From Gigantopelta aegis (lineage: Eukaryota > Mollusca > Gastropoda > Neomphalida > Peltospiridae), in contig NC_054701.1 of NCBI RefSeq assembly GCF_016097555.1, positions 67,734,475 through 67,798,474 on the forward strand: a stretch of DNA of 64,000 nt, read 5' to 3'. The position numbers and the translations under genes were made by a program. Below are positions 12,895 through 35,015 of the stretch, piece after piece (position 1 is the first letter of the stretch; the number at the start of each line of letters is the position of its first letter). A model generated the notes under the pieces. That model was not told the origin of the DNA, ran no database searches, and was given only the letters and a program-made list of their open reading frames with translations.

Positions 12895-13487
12895 AAATAT
12901 TGACGACTAGAAACAAACCTAACATAGGAGAGAAAAAAAAGAAAGAAAAAACCCGCTAGGCCTACAACCTATAATATGAGTCAATATGGCTAAACAGTAT
13001 TACAAAAGTTATACGTTATTTTTTTCTGTAATTATTATAACTGTAGGGGAAGTCGTACAGTTACAACCTACAAATGTAGGAACCATATTATCTGGAGGGG
13101 GCATGGGGCATGCACAGTCGTTTTGGGGAAACCCCCCCCCCCCCCAAAAAAAAAAATGAAAAAAAGAGGAACTGTGATTTTCAGTAAAAATACGTTTCGC
13201 CCCAGTTGCTAATAAAAACGTTAATTTTCTTGTAACACTGTCTTGTTATTGGTGTACTGTTTCAGGCCATTAAACACTTTAGAAAGTTTAGTTACTTTAC
13301 ATCGCTCGAATTCGTCCTACAAAAACTCAATTTCCGGTGCGCAAGCGCTCTACGAGGACGCCATTTTGGAGCCGAAATTTGAAGTTATGTTGTGCAGCTT
13401 TTTACATCACAAGTCATGTCTTCACAACTTAATTATAAACATATTTATTGTATTCTGTTGACCCTTTATTAACTTTACTCGGTCAGC

Positions 13488-22956
<9,469 letters not shown>

Positions 22957-23079
22957 AAAGAAACGAGAATTGTGATGTGATTAGGAGTTCTCCATATTTG
23001 GTGCAGTCTTGTTGCTTGTAGAATGTTTGGTTGTCAGTGATTGATGGACTGGGAAGAGAAGTGTAGGAAATATTGCAGG

Positions 23080-23250
23080 TCTAGCTCTGGCACTCCCCAA
23101 ATTCACCAATTGCGAATTTTATTTTAATTTGCAAACTAATTTCATGTAATAATTGATTTTTTTTTATTGATTTTTTTTTATTACTGTCGATTTTGAAGTT
23201 TAATAGACAATTTGGCCAAATATTTTGCTCACCCAGAGCTAGTCCTGTAT
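23080..23250. mobile_element. MITE family 2, copy 3
   Basis: Ends CTAGCTCTGGCACTCCCCAA and CTCACCCAGAGCTAG form the clearest inverted repeat of the family. Confidence 0.7.
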
Positions 23251-23967
23251 TGGAACCAGTGATATTCTACAATCCACTTACTTGCTAGTCCAGCAGTGGG
23301 TTTTTTTTATACATGACCCACTAAATTTTATTTTACATGTAGTTGTACTAATTACGTTTGGGCTAGTAAAATACAGAATCACCCGAGCCAGCTTAAAACA
23401 AAATCACTGTAACCTGACAAACTGGATAAAACCACCCAACTCGGTTTTCGTCAAAATGCCTTTCTGTTTTATTTTATTTTTGTTATATAATGGGCTTTTG
23501 AAATTTGAGTTTTGGAGGGATGGGGGGGTAGGGTTCAGTTCTTACTGAACACCCTGCTGGTGTAATGGGGAGTTCGGTAACATGAAATAGTAAAGAATTA
23601 TTGCCCAGTTCACAAAAGATATGTTTTCATTTACTACTACTAGATAATGATGTAAAACCACCACTGCAGAACCCTCTTGTAAAACCAAAAAAACCTTAAC
23701 TCATTTATCACCATTACGTTATTATGCATGTAGGCCTGTTTAGTAGGCCTACATTGTAAACTGTTCCCTTGTTCTAAAAACAACTTGTTGAATTTTAGTT
23801 TGCAGATCCATTGAAATGACTTCAGGATCTTAATTTGTTGCATTACCGCTACATTGTAGATGACCAAAGATATATTTGTGTTGCTGTTTTAGTGGTATTG
23901 TCAGTGTACATCAATGGAGTAATTATTTAATATTGAAAGTCTAAAACAATTAATTAATTATCCAGTA

Positions 23968-24122
23968 AAACTAATGATGAAGTGTACCACGTTATGTACG
24001 ATTACATAAATGTACTCTAAGAGTGTATAGTTTGGTAACGGTACTGTTATAGGGTGTGTAAAGATCACTATTAGTAGATCGATTACTATTTTGGGTGTTT
24101 CATTACTTTTGTTCTGAGTGAG
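23968..24122. repeat. Duplicated 150-bp segment, copy 1
   Basis: Nearly identical to 25209-25354 (starts TGATGAAGTGTACCACGTTA). Copies differ by a few substitutions and a short indel. Confidence 0.85.
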
Positions 24123-24362
24123 ATTAAAACATGAGGTGCATTATGCCAAGAGTAGGTTTCAGAAAATACACCAGTATAACTATAAGCTCTCTCAGAATCC
24201 AAAACAAACAATGTAGTGTTTGATTTAAGCTCGACACATTTCATTCATTCTCATGTTAATGTTAAAAACTAGTGAGTCCATGAAAAGTAACACCGACAAT
24301 GACTTTATTTTTAGCCTACTGCAGTGGCCACATGCTAATCTGTCTTGTTCAGACATCCATCA

Positions 24363-24545
24363 ACGGCCGTGGTATGTGCTATACTTTCTGGAATGGTGCA
24401 TATAAAAGATCCCTTGCTACTAATGGAAAAATCTAGCAGGTTTCCACTCTTAAAACTGTTAGTTGCCAAATGTTTGACATCCAATGGCTGATGATAAATA
24501 AATCAATGTGATCTAGTGGTATCGTAAAACAAAAAACAACTGGGT
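24363..24545 (+). mobile_element. SINE type B, 5'-truncated
   Basis: Starts at AACGGCCGTGGTATGTGCTA. Carries the GTGCATATAAAAGATCCC block and tail B with mutations. Confidence 0.85.
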
Positions 24546-24904
24546 TTTTTTGGTTCAGACATGTTGAATCGATGATCGTCAGGCTTTGGTCATAAAGGCC
24601 TAGCAGTCTGGCAGTGGTTTGGCTTAGTACCACATTGGTTGTGACGTTCAGCGTTTATCCCAATAACCAGCTGCTGACCCACTTAACCTTGTCATTTTCA
24701 AAACATCTTTATGAAAATCCTGTTTTGTATCTTTGTTGGCTCTTACAAGTACATGTACCTGTAAAACACTCTTTCAATGCAGCCCACTACATTTCAACAA
24801 TTTTTTAAAAAATTTTTGGTGACTACAATATTTTATATTACCTACATGAATATACGAAATAACAGTAGGCACCATCAGGCTCCTAGACGTTAAAGTTAAC
24901 ACAG

Positions 24905-25047
24905 CAGGGCCGTAGCTAGCAGGGTGGGGACGGTGATTATAGAAACATAAAAAAAATTATCTTCTTAACCATTTAAGGAGTTTTAGACTATTAACTACTC
25001 AGTTGCCCCCCATTTTTTTTTTAAATCCTAGCTACGGCTCTGCATAG
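24905..25047. mobile_element. MITE family 3, copy 1
   Basis: Ends GCAGGGCCGTAGCTAGC and CTAGCTACGGCTCTGC form an inverted repeat. The interior has GAGTTTTAGACTATTAACTA. Related copies at 43296-43468 and 50676-50870. Confidence 0.85.
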
Positions 25048-25208
25048 AGGGCTGATATGTCAGTCGGAAAAGAAAATGCCTATTGAAATCAGTTTTTGGC
25101 TTGCTTTCAAAGTTAATAAAAATTCAGTATATGCTTAGGTGTCTGATACTTTCATGGTTGTGACAAAATGAAGAATACATGCATGTCAAAACATAACGGC
25201 AGTTTTTA

Positions 25209-25354
25209 GTGATGAAGTGTACCACGTTAAGTACGATTACATAAATGTACTCTAAGAGTATAGTTTGGTAACAGTACTGTTATTGGGTGTGTAAAGATCA
25301 CTATTAGTAGATCGATTACTATTTTGGGTGTTTCATTACTTTTGTTCTGAATAG
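25209..25354. repeat. Duplicated 150-bp segment, copy 2
   Basis: Direct repeat of 23968-24122. The flanks are unrelated, so it is a dispersed repeat or short local duplication. Confidence 0.85.
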
Positions 25355-25889
25355 CGCACAGAGACGGAAATGAAAATGTGATGAATTTTTCTTTTTTATG
25401 AAAACTGATGATCATCAATATCGAAGCAGCTGAACACGTCAACCATTTGTTAATGTTTTTAATGAGTCGTCACATGATCTGTCCTAATTTGTTTTACTTG
25501 CTAATTCCACTTTGAATTGTGTCGCATAGGGAAACATTGTTTTTGCAGTTGAAAAATACTCACTCTTTGGAAATGTTTTCTTCAACTAAAATCACTGTAT
25601 GATTGTCTAATGTCGATCAATTTACACCTTTATGTGAAATTTCATGAATGTACATGGTAGGATGTTGGAGAAATTTGAAAATAAATAATGCTTCTTTGAA
25701 CCAGAGGTTCCTATTACTTGTTAGATAAATAGTAGTCCATAACATAAGCAGTAGTAATCTTCCATTCAAAATTAAGGCATTAAAACATGTTTTGAAAGAA
25801 GATATACAGTGGACTCTTTGTCTAAACTGGGACTGATCAAATGTGTTGGTTTACATAGTGCCTGTATAGATGGATTTCATCCAGATTTA

Positions 25890-26088
25890 CCAGTGGTATG
25901 TGCTATCCTGTCTGTGGGATGGTGCATATAAAAGATCTCTTGCTACTAATGGAAAAATGTGGCGGGTTTCCTCTCTAAGACTATGTCAAAATTACCAAAT
26001 GTTTGACATCCAATAGCCGATGATTAATACATTAACGTGCTTTAGTGGTGTCGTTAAACAAAACAAACTTTAACTTTTCACCCAGAGT
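25890..26088 (+). mobile_element. SINE type B, 5'-truncated
   Basis: From CCAGTGGTATGTGCTATCC through the conserved body to CGTTAAACAAAACAAACTTT. Confidence 0.9.
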
Positions 26089-26661
26089 TATGGTTCTTGC
26101 AATATAATCTAAAAATACCAACTTAAATAAGATACCAAATTGGAATGAGAGAATGCACTTAAAAAATAATAATCTGATCAAACTGCATGCAACCTTTTAT
26201 TTATTAATTTCTTTCAACATCTTTATATTGTTATTTCAAGTTTTCTCTCTCGGTTATTGTTTTAACCACCATGATGCACCATTGTCAAATTTATATCCAG
26301 TGTAATGTCACCATACCACTCAAAATGCTGGACACACACTAGTCTAGGCGTTAGAGAATTGATAATTTGCTTTAGACTGTTTATTGGTTACCCATAAACA
26401 AATTCAAGTAACTCATTTAATTTGTGTGAACCAAGCACAATAAGGCTGCAAAATGATGTAAATTATGTCTTAAAAAGCGCAAATAAAAAATGGGTTGCAC
26501 AAAATAATTTGTTAAAACTAGAGAGTCATACTTACAATGTTCCGAGGCCAGTACTGGTTATTATTCAAGTATTTTATCTTGCATGTTAGTGATATATGTA
26601 ATACCGGTACCCTATTTTCGAGATGTGCTTTTAGTTGCTGGGTGTTAATATTTTACACTGT

Positions 26662-27029
26662 GACCGGCCGTGGTGGCGTCGTGGCAGGCCATCGGTCTAC
26701 AGGCTGGTAGGTACTGGGTTCGGATCCCAGTCAAGGCATGGGATTTTTAATCCAGATACCGACTCCAAACCCTGGGTGAGTGCTCCACAAGGCTCAATGG
26801 GTAGGTGTAAACCACTTGCACCGACCAGTGATCCATAACTGGTTCAACAAAGGCCATGGTTTGTGCTATGCTGCCTGTGGGAAGCGCAAATAAAAGATCC
26901 CTTGCTGCTAATCGGTTTCCTCTCAAACTCTGTGTGGTCCTTAACCATATGTCTGACGCCATATAACCGTAAATAAAATGTGTCGATGTGCGTTGTTAAA
27001 TAAAACATTTCTTTCTTTCTTTCTTCTTC
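26662..27029 (+). mobile_element. SINE type C, full length with 13-bp target duplication
   Basis: The head (GGCCGTGGTGGCGTCGTGGC, then GGGTTCGGATCCCAGTC) differs from types A and B but is related to type D, while body and tail match type A (ending AAATAAAACATTTCTTTC). The direct repeat TATTTTACACTGT at 26649-26661 and 27030-27042 bounds it. Confidence 0.9.
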
Positions 27030-27659
27030 TATTTTACACTGTAGTAGGTAGCAGAGGTCATATTGTTAAGAGTTTATCCAGAGATTATTACATAGAATGA
27101 GTTATAATTATTTGTGGGTTTCTTTCTTTATATGGAATTAAAAAATAAACTTGGGTTGTCATTATTATCATTTTATTACTTGAGTACTTTACATATTAAT
27201 AAGCTGCATTCTCCAAATAGCAAGCGTAAAATTTCTTTATTATATTAGTGTTAGACAAATGTTTGAGAAAGTCACTAGCCCTCACAAAACCTTTGGCTAT
27301 TGCCCAATGCAGTATAGTAATACAGTTTATACTTTCCACTAGCCCAAATTAAACATTTAGCCAGAACCGAGGGCTAGTGAATTTGTCATACCCTGTATGT
27401 TTATTTCTGATACTTTGCTGCAAATTAATCAATACTACATACATACTATTCAAAGTTTGCTAACATGAATTTCAGATCCTATAGTGTTAATGTGGTCGAC
27501 ATTAATCACCAAATAATACTAATGTCTAATATTTAAATGCTTAGTGAATGGAAATTGCTAGAAACCACCCATTTAGAGAGGGGGAAAATTAGCTACAAGG
27601 CATATGATCAATGCACCTCTGAAAATATTTTTGACAATCATGGGTGACGGTCATTACAG

Positions 27660-28010
27660 ATGAGGAACAACAATGAAGGTCTCCCGACTGATGCTCAGTG
27701 ATGTCAACGTCGAGTGTGAGAACCACTTGCCACAATAACTGCCTGGCATTGTCGTTTTATGTTCCTAATCAGTCTCTGAATGTGCTTTTGTGGAAGATCG
27801 TTCCATTCCTTCAAAAATTCAACTGCTACATGTAGGTCCTGCAGTGTCTGTGGCTGGACCTGGCAGTGTACAATGGCTACCTGTAGCATGTGCTGTACAT
27901 GTTCAATTGGAATGAGGTGCAGAGACAAAACTGACCACTACATTCACACTGTTGACGATGGTCATTAATGACCCTAGCATGGTATGGCCATCAATTGACG
28001 TTCATTAGAA
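27660..28010 (-). pseudogene. Tc1-type transposase C-terminal remnant
   Basis: The minus frame over 27704-27928 reads HLIPIEHVQH, then LPQKHIQRLIRNIKRQCQAV and a GxHTRR end, the usual C-terminus of these DDE transposases. The N-terminal two thirds cannot be followed and no TIR pair is clear. Confidence 0.6.
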
Positions 28011-28159
28011 TGAAACCAGGATCTAAAGCATCTCATATGGTGAAACGTAGGGATGCAGTATGTCGTATCTGTAACAGAAAAAGGTCATCGTTTCTCATGT
28101 TCATCAATGTAGGCGTCTTTGTATGGTTCACCAACCCTTTTGCACAATCTGAAATTATG

Positions 28160-30277
28160 ATTAGTCTAGGCAAAATTAGATCTAATTTCTTCCATGGTCA
28201 AAAATATATGTAATCCATAGCAAACTTTGAATATTATATAATACTTATATCATTAACTGCTGCATCTTGGCATAAATAGTGGTTTTCCCATGGCTATTTA
28301 GTACATACATTATTACATGTAGAAAATCGTCGTCATGTATCTACTGAAATGGCAGCCAGTTCCTGTCGGTGGGAAAATAACATTCAAAGAGATGTGTTAA
28401 CCTGACTTTCACTTGTTCATTTTTATTTTCAGTAATGTAAATAAATGGTAGACAATTAAATTATTTGGTTGTAATTTTTTGATAGGCATATTCAAGGTAT
28501 AACGTTTACATTTCACAAGAAAAATAAAATAATATATATCTTTTTATGTGGCTTTGAGACTGCCACTTTTAATGCATAGTGCAGGTTATGTTCAAAAAGA
28601 TTTTTTGCATTATGTTATGATTTTTTTTATTATTGGCTCACAACCAATCCATTCTCATTTCTGGAACAGCCTTTCATGACATAATGTGATCTCATTTTAA
28701 CCTACTCGTTCAACGTAAAATATGTTGATTCCTGTAACATGCATAGATACTGTAGAGCAGGTTAAGAAAATTATGTAAGTTTAAAAACTATTTATGCATA
28801 ACTCAAGTACTGTCATTTATTTACTTATTTATGCTTATCCTCATTTACTATCTAGCATTTAATTAATGACGTGTATATTCATCATAACTTTGTTGTTTGA
28901 AGTTGTAGGGTGGTCAAGAAGATCAAAATATTGTTTAACGTGTGTTTACATGTGTGAAGGATGAGATGATTTGTGATGTTTCTTACACTGATGGTATGTG
29001 AAGCTTGAGATTGAAGTCACACTATATGATAGCATCAGTGGATTCACTTTGGTTAGCATCCTTGTAAAAAGATTTCTTTAAAATTTAAACATTATTTTGC
29101 AAGTTTTTAAGAGAAAAGTAAACCTTTTTGTACTGGGTTTCGCGGTGCTGTTTGATTGAAAACATATTTTATTGCATAAACAACAAAAGCATTGGGTATA
29201 AGTTTGACAACTTACTAGGCCCTCTCTTATATACTACGTACAATATATGGTGACAATTTCTTAGTTGTTATATAATAGTAATGTATACTTATAAAAGTTA
29301 GAATACAAAAGTATTTTAATAACAATCAAATTGAGGAAAAGTGGGTATTATGTACAACAGGATTTTGAAAGTGCTTTTCCCTCTCCCCTCTAGCAGTTAC
29401 TTGATTTCTTAAATTCATAACCATAACTGGAACTCAATAATTAAGGTTACACCGTTAATGTTAATGACTTTCTTTTTTTCTTTTTTTTAACATTGGTATT
29501 TTACCAGGATTTAAAAAATAAATGCTCCTTAAATGACTCCTACTCCACCATCAGGGCTTGTGCTGTCGGTAGCCAAATTAGCCATTGGCTAATTTTTACA
29601 AAAAATTGCTAATACATGGTGACCACCTTCCTTTTGTAAATTGTTTTTATTATTCCAATTATTGTATCACATTTTTAGGATATGGCTATGCTTGAGTGTA
29701 ATTCAGTTATATGAATTTCGAAGTCACCTCATTTTAACCAACAAATAGAAGTCACCCCTTTGTTATTCATTGCCATTAATCTGATTTGTAATTTTGTTTT
29801 CCATTGTTTGATCATGGCAGCTGGAGATAAAAACAACTTATTTGTGTATCTAAGCTAGTGCTACAATAGATTTGTTCTGAGCAAAATGTTATTAATTCAG
29901 TGAAAAGAATTAAATATTTTCATTGATCTTGTGGTGTTATGCCCAAAAGTATAATTTAGTAGGATTAGTTTAAATTATATGTTAATAAGCCCAATGATGA
30001 CTGGTTTTATAACATTCTGTGGTAAAGATGGCCCCAGTTTTAGTGTGTACAAATAACAAATTAACATTCCTGTGTATACATGTAGAGATAGTATGTAGTG
30101 AAACCACCTATATGATGTATATTAAGAAACCTCATGTTAATATCATTGGTCCATGTTGAAAAGAATTCTGTACAAAATCTTGCCTATTTTTCTGATATAT
30201 ACGTCCTCGCGGTTTTGTGAAAAGTGGTCTAACAGCAGAAAATACGCTTTCAGAATCTCTCTTCTCTTCTCTCTCTC

Positions 30278-30310
<33 letters not shown>

Positions 30311-30930
30311 ACCATTATGTTTTCTTTCTTTAACCACCTCCTAAAACCCTTCATTGATCATTCTAGATTTGGTGGTTCTACTACTGTTGCCAAAGTTTGC
30401 TTAATATGAGTTTGCTGTGCATTTATATATATTTCTGATGTTTATTATCCTGCCTCTTCTATTCTGTAAGTATTATATAACAAATTAAGATTCGACACCA
30501 TGGCAGCATATTTTCCCCCTCATGATTTATTTGTTAATAATGTGTTCTGTTAGTGCTTTATTACGGTTTCATCATTAGGACACTTAAGAATTGCATATCA
30601 TAAAACGTGGTGCTGAATTGTTAAAAACAAATACTGGTATTCTGTTGAAAGATTTTTATGAACCTAGTAATGTTACCAATAATAATTGTTAAATATCAGT
30701 AATATATTATTTGTAATCGATCATATATTAATTTATGAATTGTGTATGTATGCATCAAGTTGCATAATGGTGTAGACTTCATTAAACATTAGGAACAAGA
30801 CTTAAAGTTTATTTCATGTTTTGTGTCTCAGTGATTGTGAACGACATTTTGGTTTAAAGGAAATGTCGTAAAGCAGATAACTTACTAAATGCAGAGCCAC
30901 TCGGATATCTTGACTTGAAATATAATGTTC
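28160..30930. other. Intergenic, AT-rich, nothing recognised
   Basis: I find no exon-like frame, known repeat or TIR pair apart from a poly-C run at about 30279-30310 beside a CT stretch. Confidence 0.5.
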
Positions 30931-30933
30931 GAG

Positions 30934-31172
30934 GTAGGATTTTAGCTCAGTCGGTAGAGCTCTTGTCAGAGGTGTTTGGATTGTATGATCGAACCCCATG
31001 GTAGGTCCATTCCTACCACTTGCATTTCAAAGGCAATGATAAATGTATGTGCTGTATAGTCTGTTGGAAAGTGCATATAAAAGATCCTTCACTGCTAATA
31101 AAAAAAAAGTGTAGCTGGATTCCTCAAAGACTCAGAATTATCAAATGTTTGACATCCATATGCCGATGGTAA
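30934..31172 (+). mobile_element. SINE with a third kind of tRNA-like head
   Basis: The head reads TTTAGCTCAGTCGGTAGAGC with a box B-like GATCGAACCCC, closer to a classical tRNA than the other heads. The body and a decayed tail B (CAAATGTTTGACATCCATATG) follow. Confidence 0.75.
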
Positions 31173-31383
31173 ACACAATTATATTTTCTTTTCAACTAAT
31201 TACAATAAACTGTTTTCAAACAACTGTCCCCTCCCCGCCGAATTATGACTATATAGCCATTATTCAGCTACATGTATATGTACATGTGTGTGTACAAACA
31301 CACACACGTACGCACAAACACACACACTATCAAAAATTGAAATAAAATGGAATCTGGCGATTAAGTGTTTGGAAGGGTAAATA

Positions 31384-31762
31384 AAAAAAGAAAGAAATGT
31401 TTTATTGAACGACGCACTCAACACATTTTATTTACGGTTATATGGAGTTAAGAACCACAGATTTTGAAAGAAGACCCGCTGTCGCAACTACATGGGCTAC
31501 TCTTTCTGATTAGCAGCAAGGGATCTTTTATTTGTGCTTCCCACAGGCAGGATAGCACAAACCATGGCCTTTGTTGAACCAGTTATGGATCACTGGTCGG
31601 TACAAATGGTTTACACCTACCCATTGAGCCTTTCGGAGCACTCGCTCAGGGTTTGGAGTCGGGTATCTGGATTAAAAATCCCATGCCTCGACTGGGATCC
31701 GAACCCAGTACCTACCAGCCTGTAGACCGATGGCCTAACCACGACGCCACCGAGGCCGGTGG
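31384..31762 (-). mobile_element. SINE type C, full length
   Basis: Reverse complement of the type C arrangement at 26662. Flanked by the direct repeat AGGGTAAATA at 31374-31383 and 31764-31773. Confidence 0.9.
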
Positions 31763-32114
31763 TAGGGTAAATACTTTATGGGACACATTTGGGGAGCCAT
31801 TTAGCAGTTAAAAGTTGTGCAGCCCTGTCTTTGTCTCAACGATACGGTGGACTGGTTATTCTTGGTGTTCATGATCTATTTTGTGTAGGTTGTTAACACA
31901 TTTATGTAGTCCAATGTGTGTGTGTGTGGGGGGGGGGGGGGGGGGGGAAGGTATACCTAGTTGTTTCGTGCATCCCAACGCGTTGCATGAATTCCAGCGT
32001 GATGGAATCGTCACCTGTACGTAGATTGTTGACTTTGGAATGGTATTTCTAAATCTGAACGAAAAACCCGTATGGCATGATCTTAGCTCTAAGATCACCT
32101 TCGTGGAACTGGGC

Positions 32115-32300
32115 CCAAGGCCATATCTCTTCACAGTGCAGAGTCGAATGGGCATTTGCAAAATAGTGGTTGATTCCATGAATGACTATTGAGTGCCTCG
32201 TCTGTAGGACAGGCACTACCGATGAGATCCTTTACTGAAGATTTCTCTCTTGCACCAGAGGACTGCCTTTCCCATACTAGGTTACTAAATCAAAACTAGC
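32115..32300. repeat. Dispersed repeat shared with 15298-15510
   Basis: Segments such as TTTGCAAAATAGTGG, GAGTGCCTCGTC, GATCCTTTACTGAAGATTTC and CATACTAGGTTACTAA match in order with 15298-15510. Diverged copies of an unnamed repeat; no frame. Confidence 0.65.
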
Positions 32301-32320
32301 ACCGAACAGAGTTCATTATA

Positions 32321-33866
32321 TACTGAAGGCCAAAAGAAACTTTACCATAGTTTTAAATCACTCTGGTGTAAAAACAACAAACAATAGTCGCATGAGGTAA
32401 AATATATTGACTAGTTCAATATGTCAACATTAACATAACTAAAATTGAGTGTCATTCAGCATCTGATAATGACGTCACATTTTCCCAAAGCGAGGTGGTG
32501 TACACAAATCGAGCTTTCAACTTCATGGATGACATGCAAAGCATACAGACAATCACTGAGTCCAATAACAAGTCACATTAATAGCGTGTGTGACCACCCC
32601 TTGCCCCAATACAAGCAATAATTCTTCGACGCATAGAAAAAATCAGTCGTCTGATGAGGTCACGTGGGACGCGTTGCCATTCTTCTTGAAGGGCCTGGAT
32701 CAGTTCCTGTTGGTTGGCTGGAGGGTGTGGTTGTTGTCGAACACGGCGATCCAGAACATCCCAGAGGTGTTCTATGGGGGACATGTCTGGGGAGCGTGCA
32801 GGCCACGGCAATACGTTTACGTTGTTGGCTCTAAGGAATTATGTACGATTCTGGCTGTATGAGGTCTGGCGTTGTCTTGCTGAAAAATGACACCACGTGG
32901 CTGCCGTTGGAGAAGTGGTATTGCAGTTGGACGAAGAATGTGATCCCTGTAACGTTGAGCTGTCAAGTTTCCGTGAACGATGACCAATGGTGTCCTTTCC
33001 TGTGCACAGATACCTCCCCACACCATGACACTCCCTCCACCATATGGCACGACCTCCTGAACGCAAGAAGCCGCCACTGGTTCTCCCCTACGGCGGTACA
33101 CACGCTGTCTTCCGTCAACTCTGAACAAACAGAACCGGCTTTCATCAGTGAAAAGAACCCGCAGCCAATCACGTCGCTGCCAACGTCGTACAGTCCTAGC
33201 CCATGTCAATCTCAAACGACGATGTTGTGGTGTCAGTAAGTGCCCTCTATATGGTCTGTAAGCCCTTAATCCATGAGTCCTGAGTCGCCTGGCCACGGTC
33301 TGTCTACTAACCCTGTGACCTAAGGCATTCATTGCTGATGACGTCACTGTCAGGAAGTGATTTCGTAGATGCAAGGTACGCAAGTACCGGTCATCACGGG
33401 GCGAAGTCACCCTGGGTCTGCCTGTTCTTGGCCTGTCTGATGTCTGCCCTGTTTGCCTGTAGCGTTGCATCAAGTTTGTAACAGTAACACGGGAACAACC
33501 GAAGGTTCTGGCGATGTGGGCATGAGTGGCTCCCATCTGTATCATACCCCGGGCTCTCTCGCGTTGTTCTGGTGTCAGTCGTGGCATTCCTATGGTGGGT
33601 TTTTTTTTATCTGTTTGGATGTCTGACATGCCGTCTAAACCGTTTTTATACCCTTATTGCACGTGCAATTGCTGTTGTTCATAGTGCACGAGTTTTTCAC
33701 TTTTCTGTGTGTTCCACCCAAAACGTGCAGTGGGCGGGTATAATTTTCTGCATACATTATTGTTGTGTTTGGGCTATGTGTTTTGGATTGAGTTACTTTT
33801 TAAAAACAAATCGTTTTTTCTTAAATTCCAAATTGAAAATGGTAAAGTTTCTTTTGGCCTTCAGTA
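32321..33866 (-). mobile_element. Tc1-type transposon, nearly intact
   Basis: 1546 bp flanked by TA (32319-32320, 33867-33868). The terminal inverted repeat is at least 28 bp: TACTGAAGGCCAAAAGAAAC at the left is repeated inverted at the right. The transposase lies between on the minus strand with one frameshift. Confidence 0.95.
32578..33629 (-). pseudogene. Tc1-type DD34E transposase with one frameshift
   Basis: The protein opens with a paired-like helix-turn-helix (TPEQRERARGMIQMGATHA, then ARTFGCSRVTVTNLMQRY), a GRPR linker, and a second HTH (RVSRQTVARRLR). The catalytic residues are Asp in LFTDESRF, Asp in FQQDNARPH and Glu in SPDMSPIEHLW, with 34 residues between the last two (DD34E). 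A one-base loss at about 32837 shifts the frame, so the last 77 codons (32578-32811) lie in another frame. Otherwise the reading frame is clean, which suggests a recent arrival. Confidence 0.9.
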
Positions 33867-33949
33867 TAGTAAGTACAGCTGTGATGTGCACTCATCTATC
33901 ACTATCACAACATTAATGATAGCAGGTGTTTGCGAAATACGTTACTACA

Positions 33950-34800
33950 TGAAATATTGATGGCAGTGATTTTCTTTAGTAAAGTATAAAGTACAATGTA
34001 TGTGACTAGTATAACTAAGTATCATCCACATTTTCTTTAATAATCGACCTCTATTTACATTTATTAATGGACATTAACGTGACAGAATTTGACAATGATT
34101 TGGGCTAACGCGTTTTTATTGTAAGAACTGTTCAGCTGCTTATTATATGTAGCTAAACCTAAACCAAATACCTAATGGTTCAGACGTAACATTAAAACAT
34201 TTTTCTTCAAAATTATTGTGCCTTTACTGGACTGCCAAGTGGCTGTGACAGAATGACAGACTTTACGTGCGAAGAACCACGAGTGCACTTTACAATAAAC
34301 ACATTGATACAAATGAATAAATACAGCTTTAATACAACCCGACCCCCTAAAAGGTCTGTGAAAGAAAAAGAAAAAAAAAATATATATATATAAGCGGATA
34401 ATAAATCGATGGACTGGAAAGGGAAAATAAAGGAATGTTTGTTTAATGACGCCTTAGCACTTTTTTAACTTACAGCTTTTTTATATCTAACACTTGTGAT
34501 CATTCAAACACTTTGTCTACAAAATCAGAACGAAAACCAGGCAATGACGATCATCACAGGGAGGGGGGCATGGAAACGACACCCATCAAGGCTTTAATAT
34601 TACAAACGTAGTACCTCTGCAGCAGAGAACGTATACAAAAGTAGAAATTCAGCTTGAAAAATTCAAACTTTTGCTGCAACATCCATTGATCAGCATCACA
34701 TCTCGGCTCACAGGAGGTAGACTACAAAGTGTAAGCTTTCTGTCATACATAAGGAAGTTAATCAGAAATAAAGACAATGACTCCCAAAAATGGGGGGGGG
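33950..34800. other. Intergenic, nothing recognised
   Basis: AT-rich with an A-rich/TA run at 34370-34391. No exon or repeat recognised. Confidence 0.5.
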
Positions 34801-34805
34801 GGGGG

Positions 34806-35015
34806 GGCATAGCTCGGTGGTACAGCGCTCGTTTGATGCGCGGTCGATCTGGGATCGATCCCCGTTGGTGGGCCCTTTGGGCTATTTCTTGTTCCAGTCA
34901 GTGCATCAGACTGGTATATCAAAGGCCGTGGTATGTACTACCCTGTCTGTGGGATGGTGCATATAAAAGATCCTTTGCTGCTAACCGAAAGAGCACATGA
35001 AGTGGTTACACATAT
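34806..35015 (+). mobile_element. SINE type A, 3'-truncated
   Basis: Head from GGCATAGCTCGGTGGTACAG, box B-like GGGATCGATCCCCG, and body to about 35015. The tail is missing where the LINE relic begins. Confidence 0.85.

Larger units (their letters stand above)
22957..24360. other. USP 3' flank and intergenic, no further gene seen
   Basis: No AATAAA is conspicuous in the first 180 bases after the stop. The stretch holds MITE family 2 (23080-23250), an ACTAGCC-rich piece (23281-23345) and one copy of a duplicated segment (23968-24122). Confidence 0.5.

Noticed and set aside
13243..13461. 72-codon frame before the USP gene
   Set aside because: It ends before the ATG at 13488 and does not connect in phase; more likely 5' UTR or promoter sequence.
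30934..31010. tRNA gene
   Set aside because: The box A- and box B-like words are the head of a SINE; the body and tail follow directly and the acceptor stem cannot be closed.
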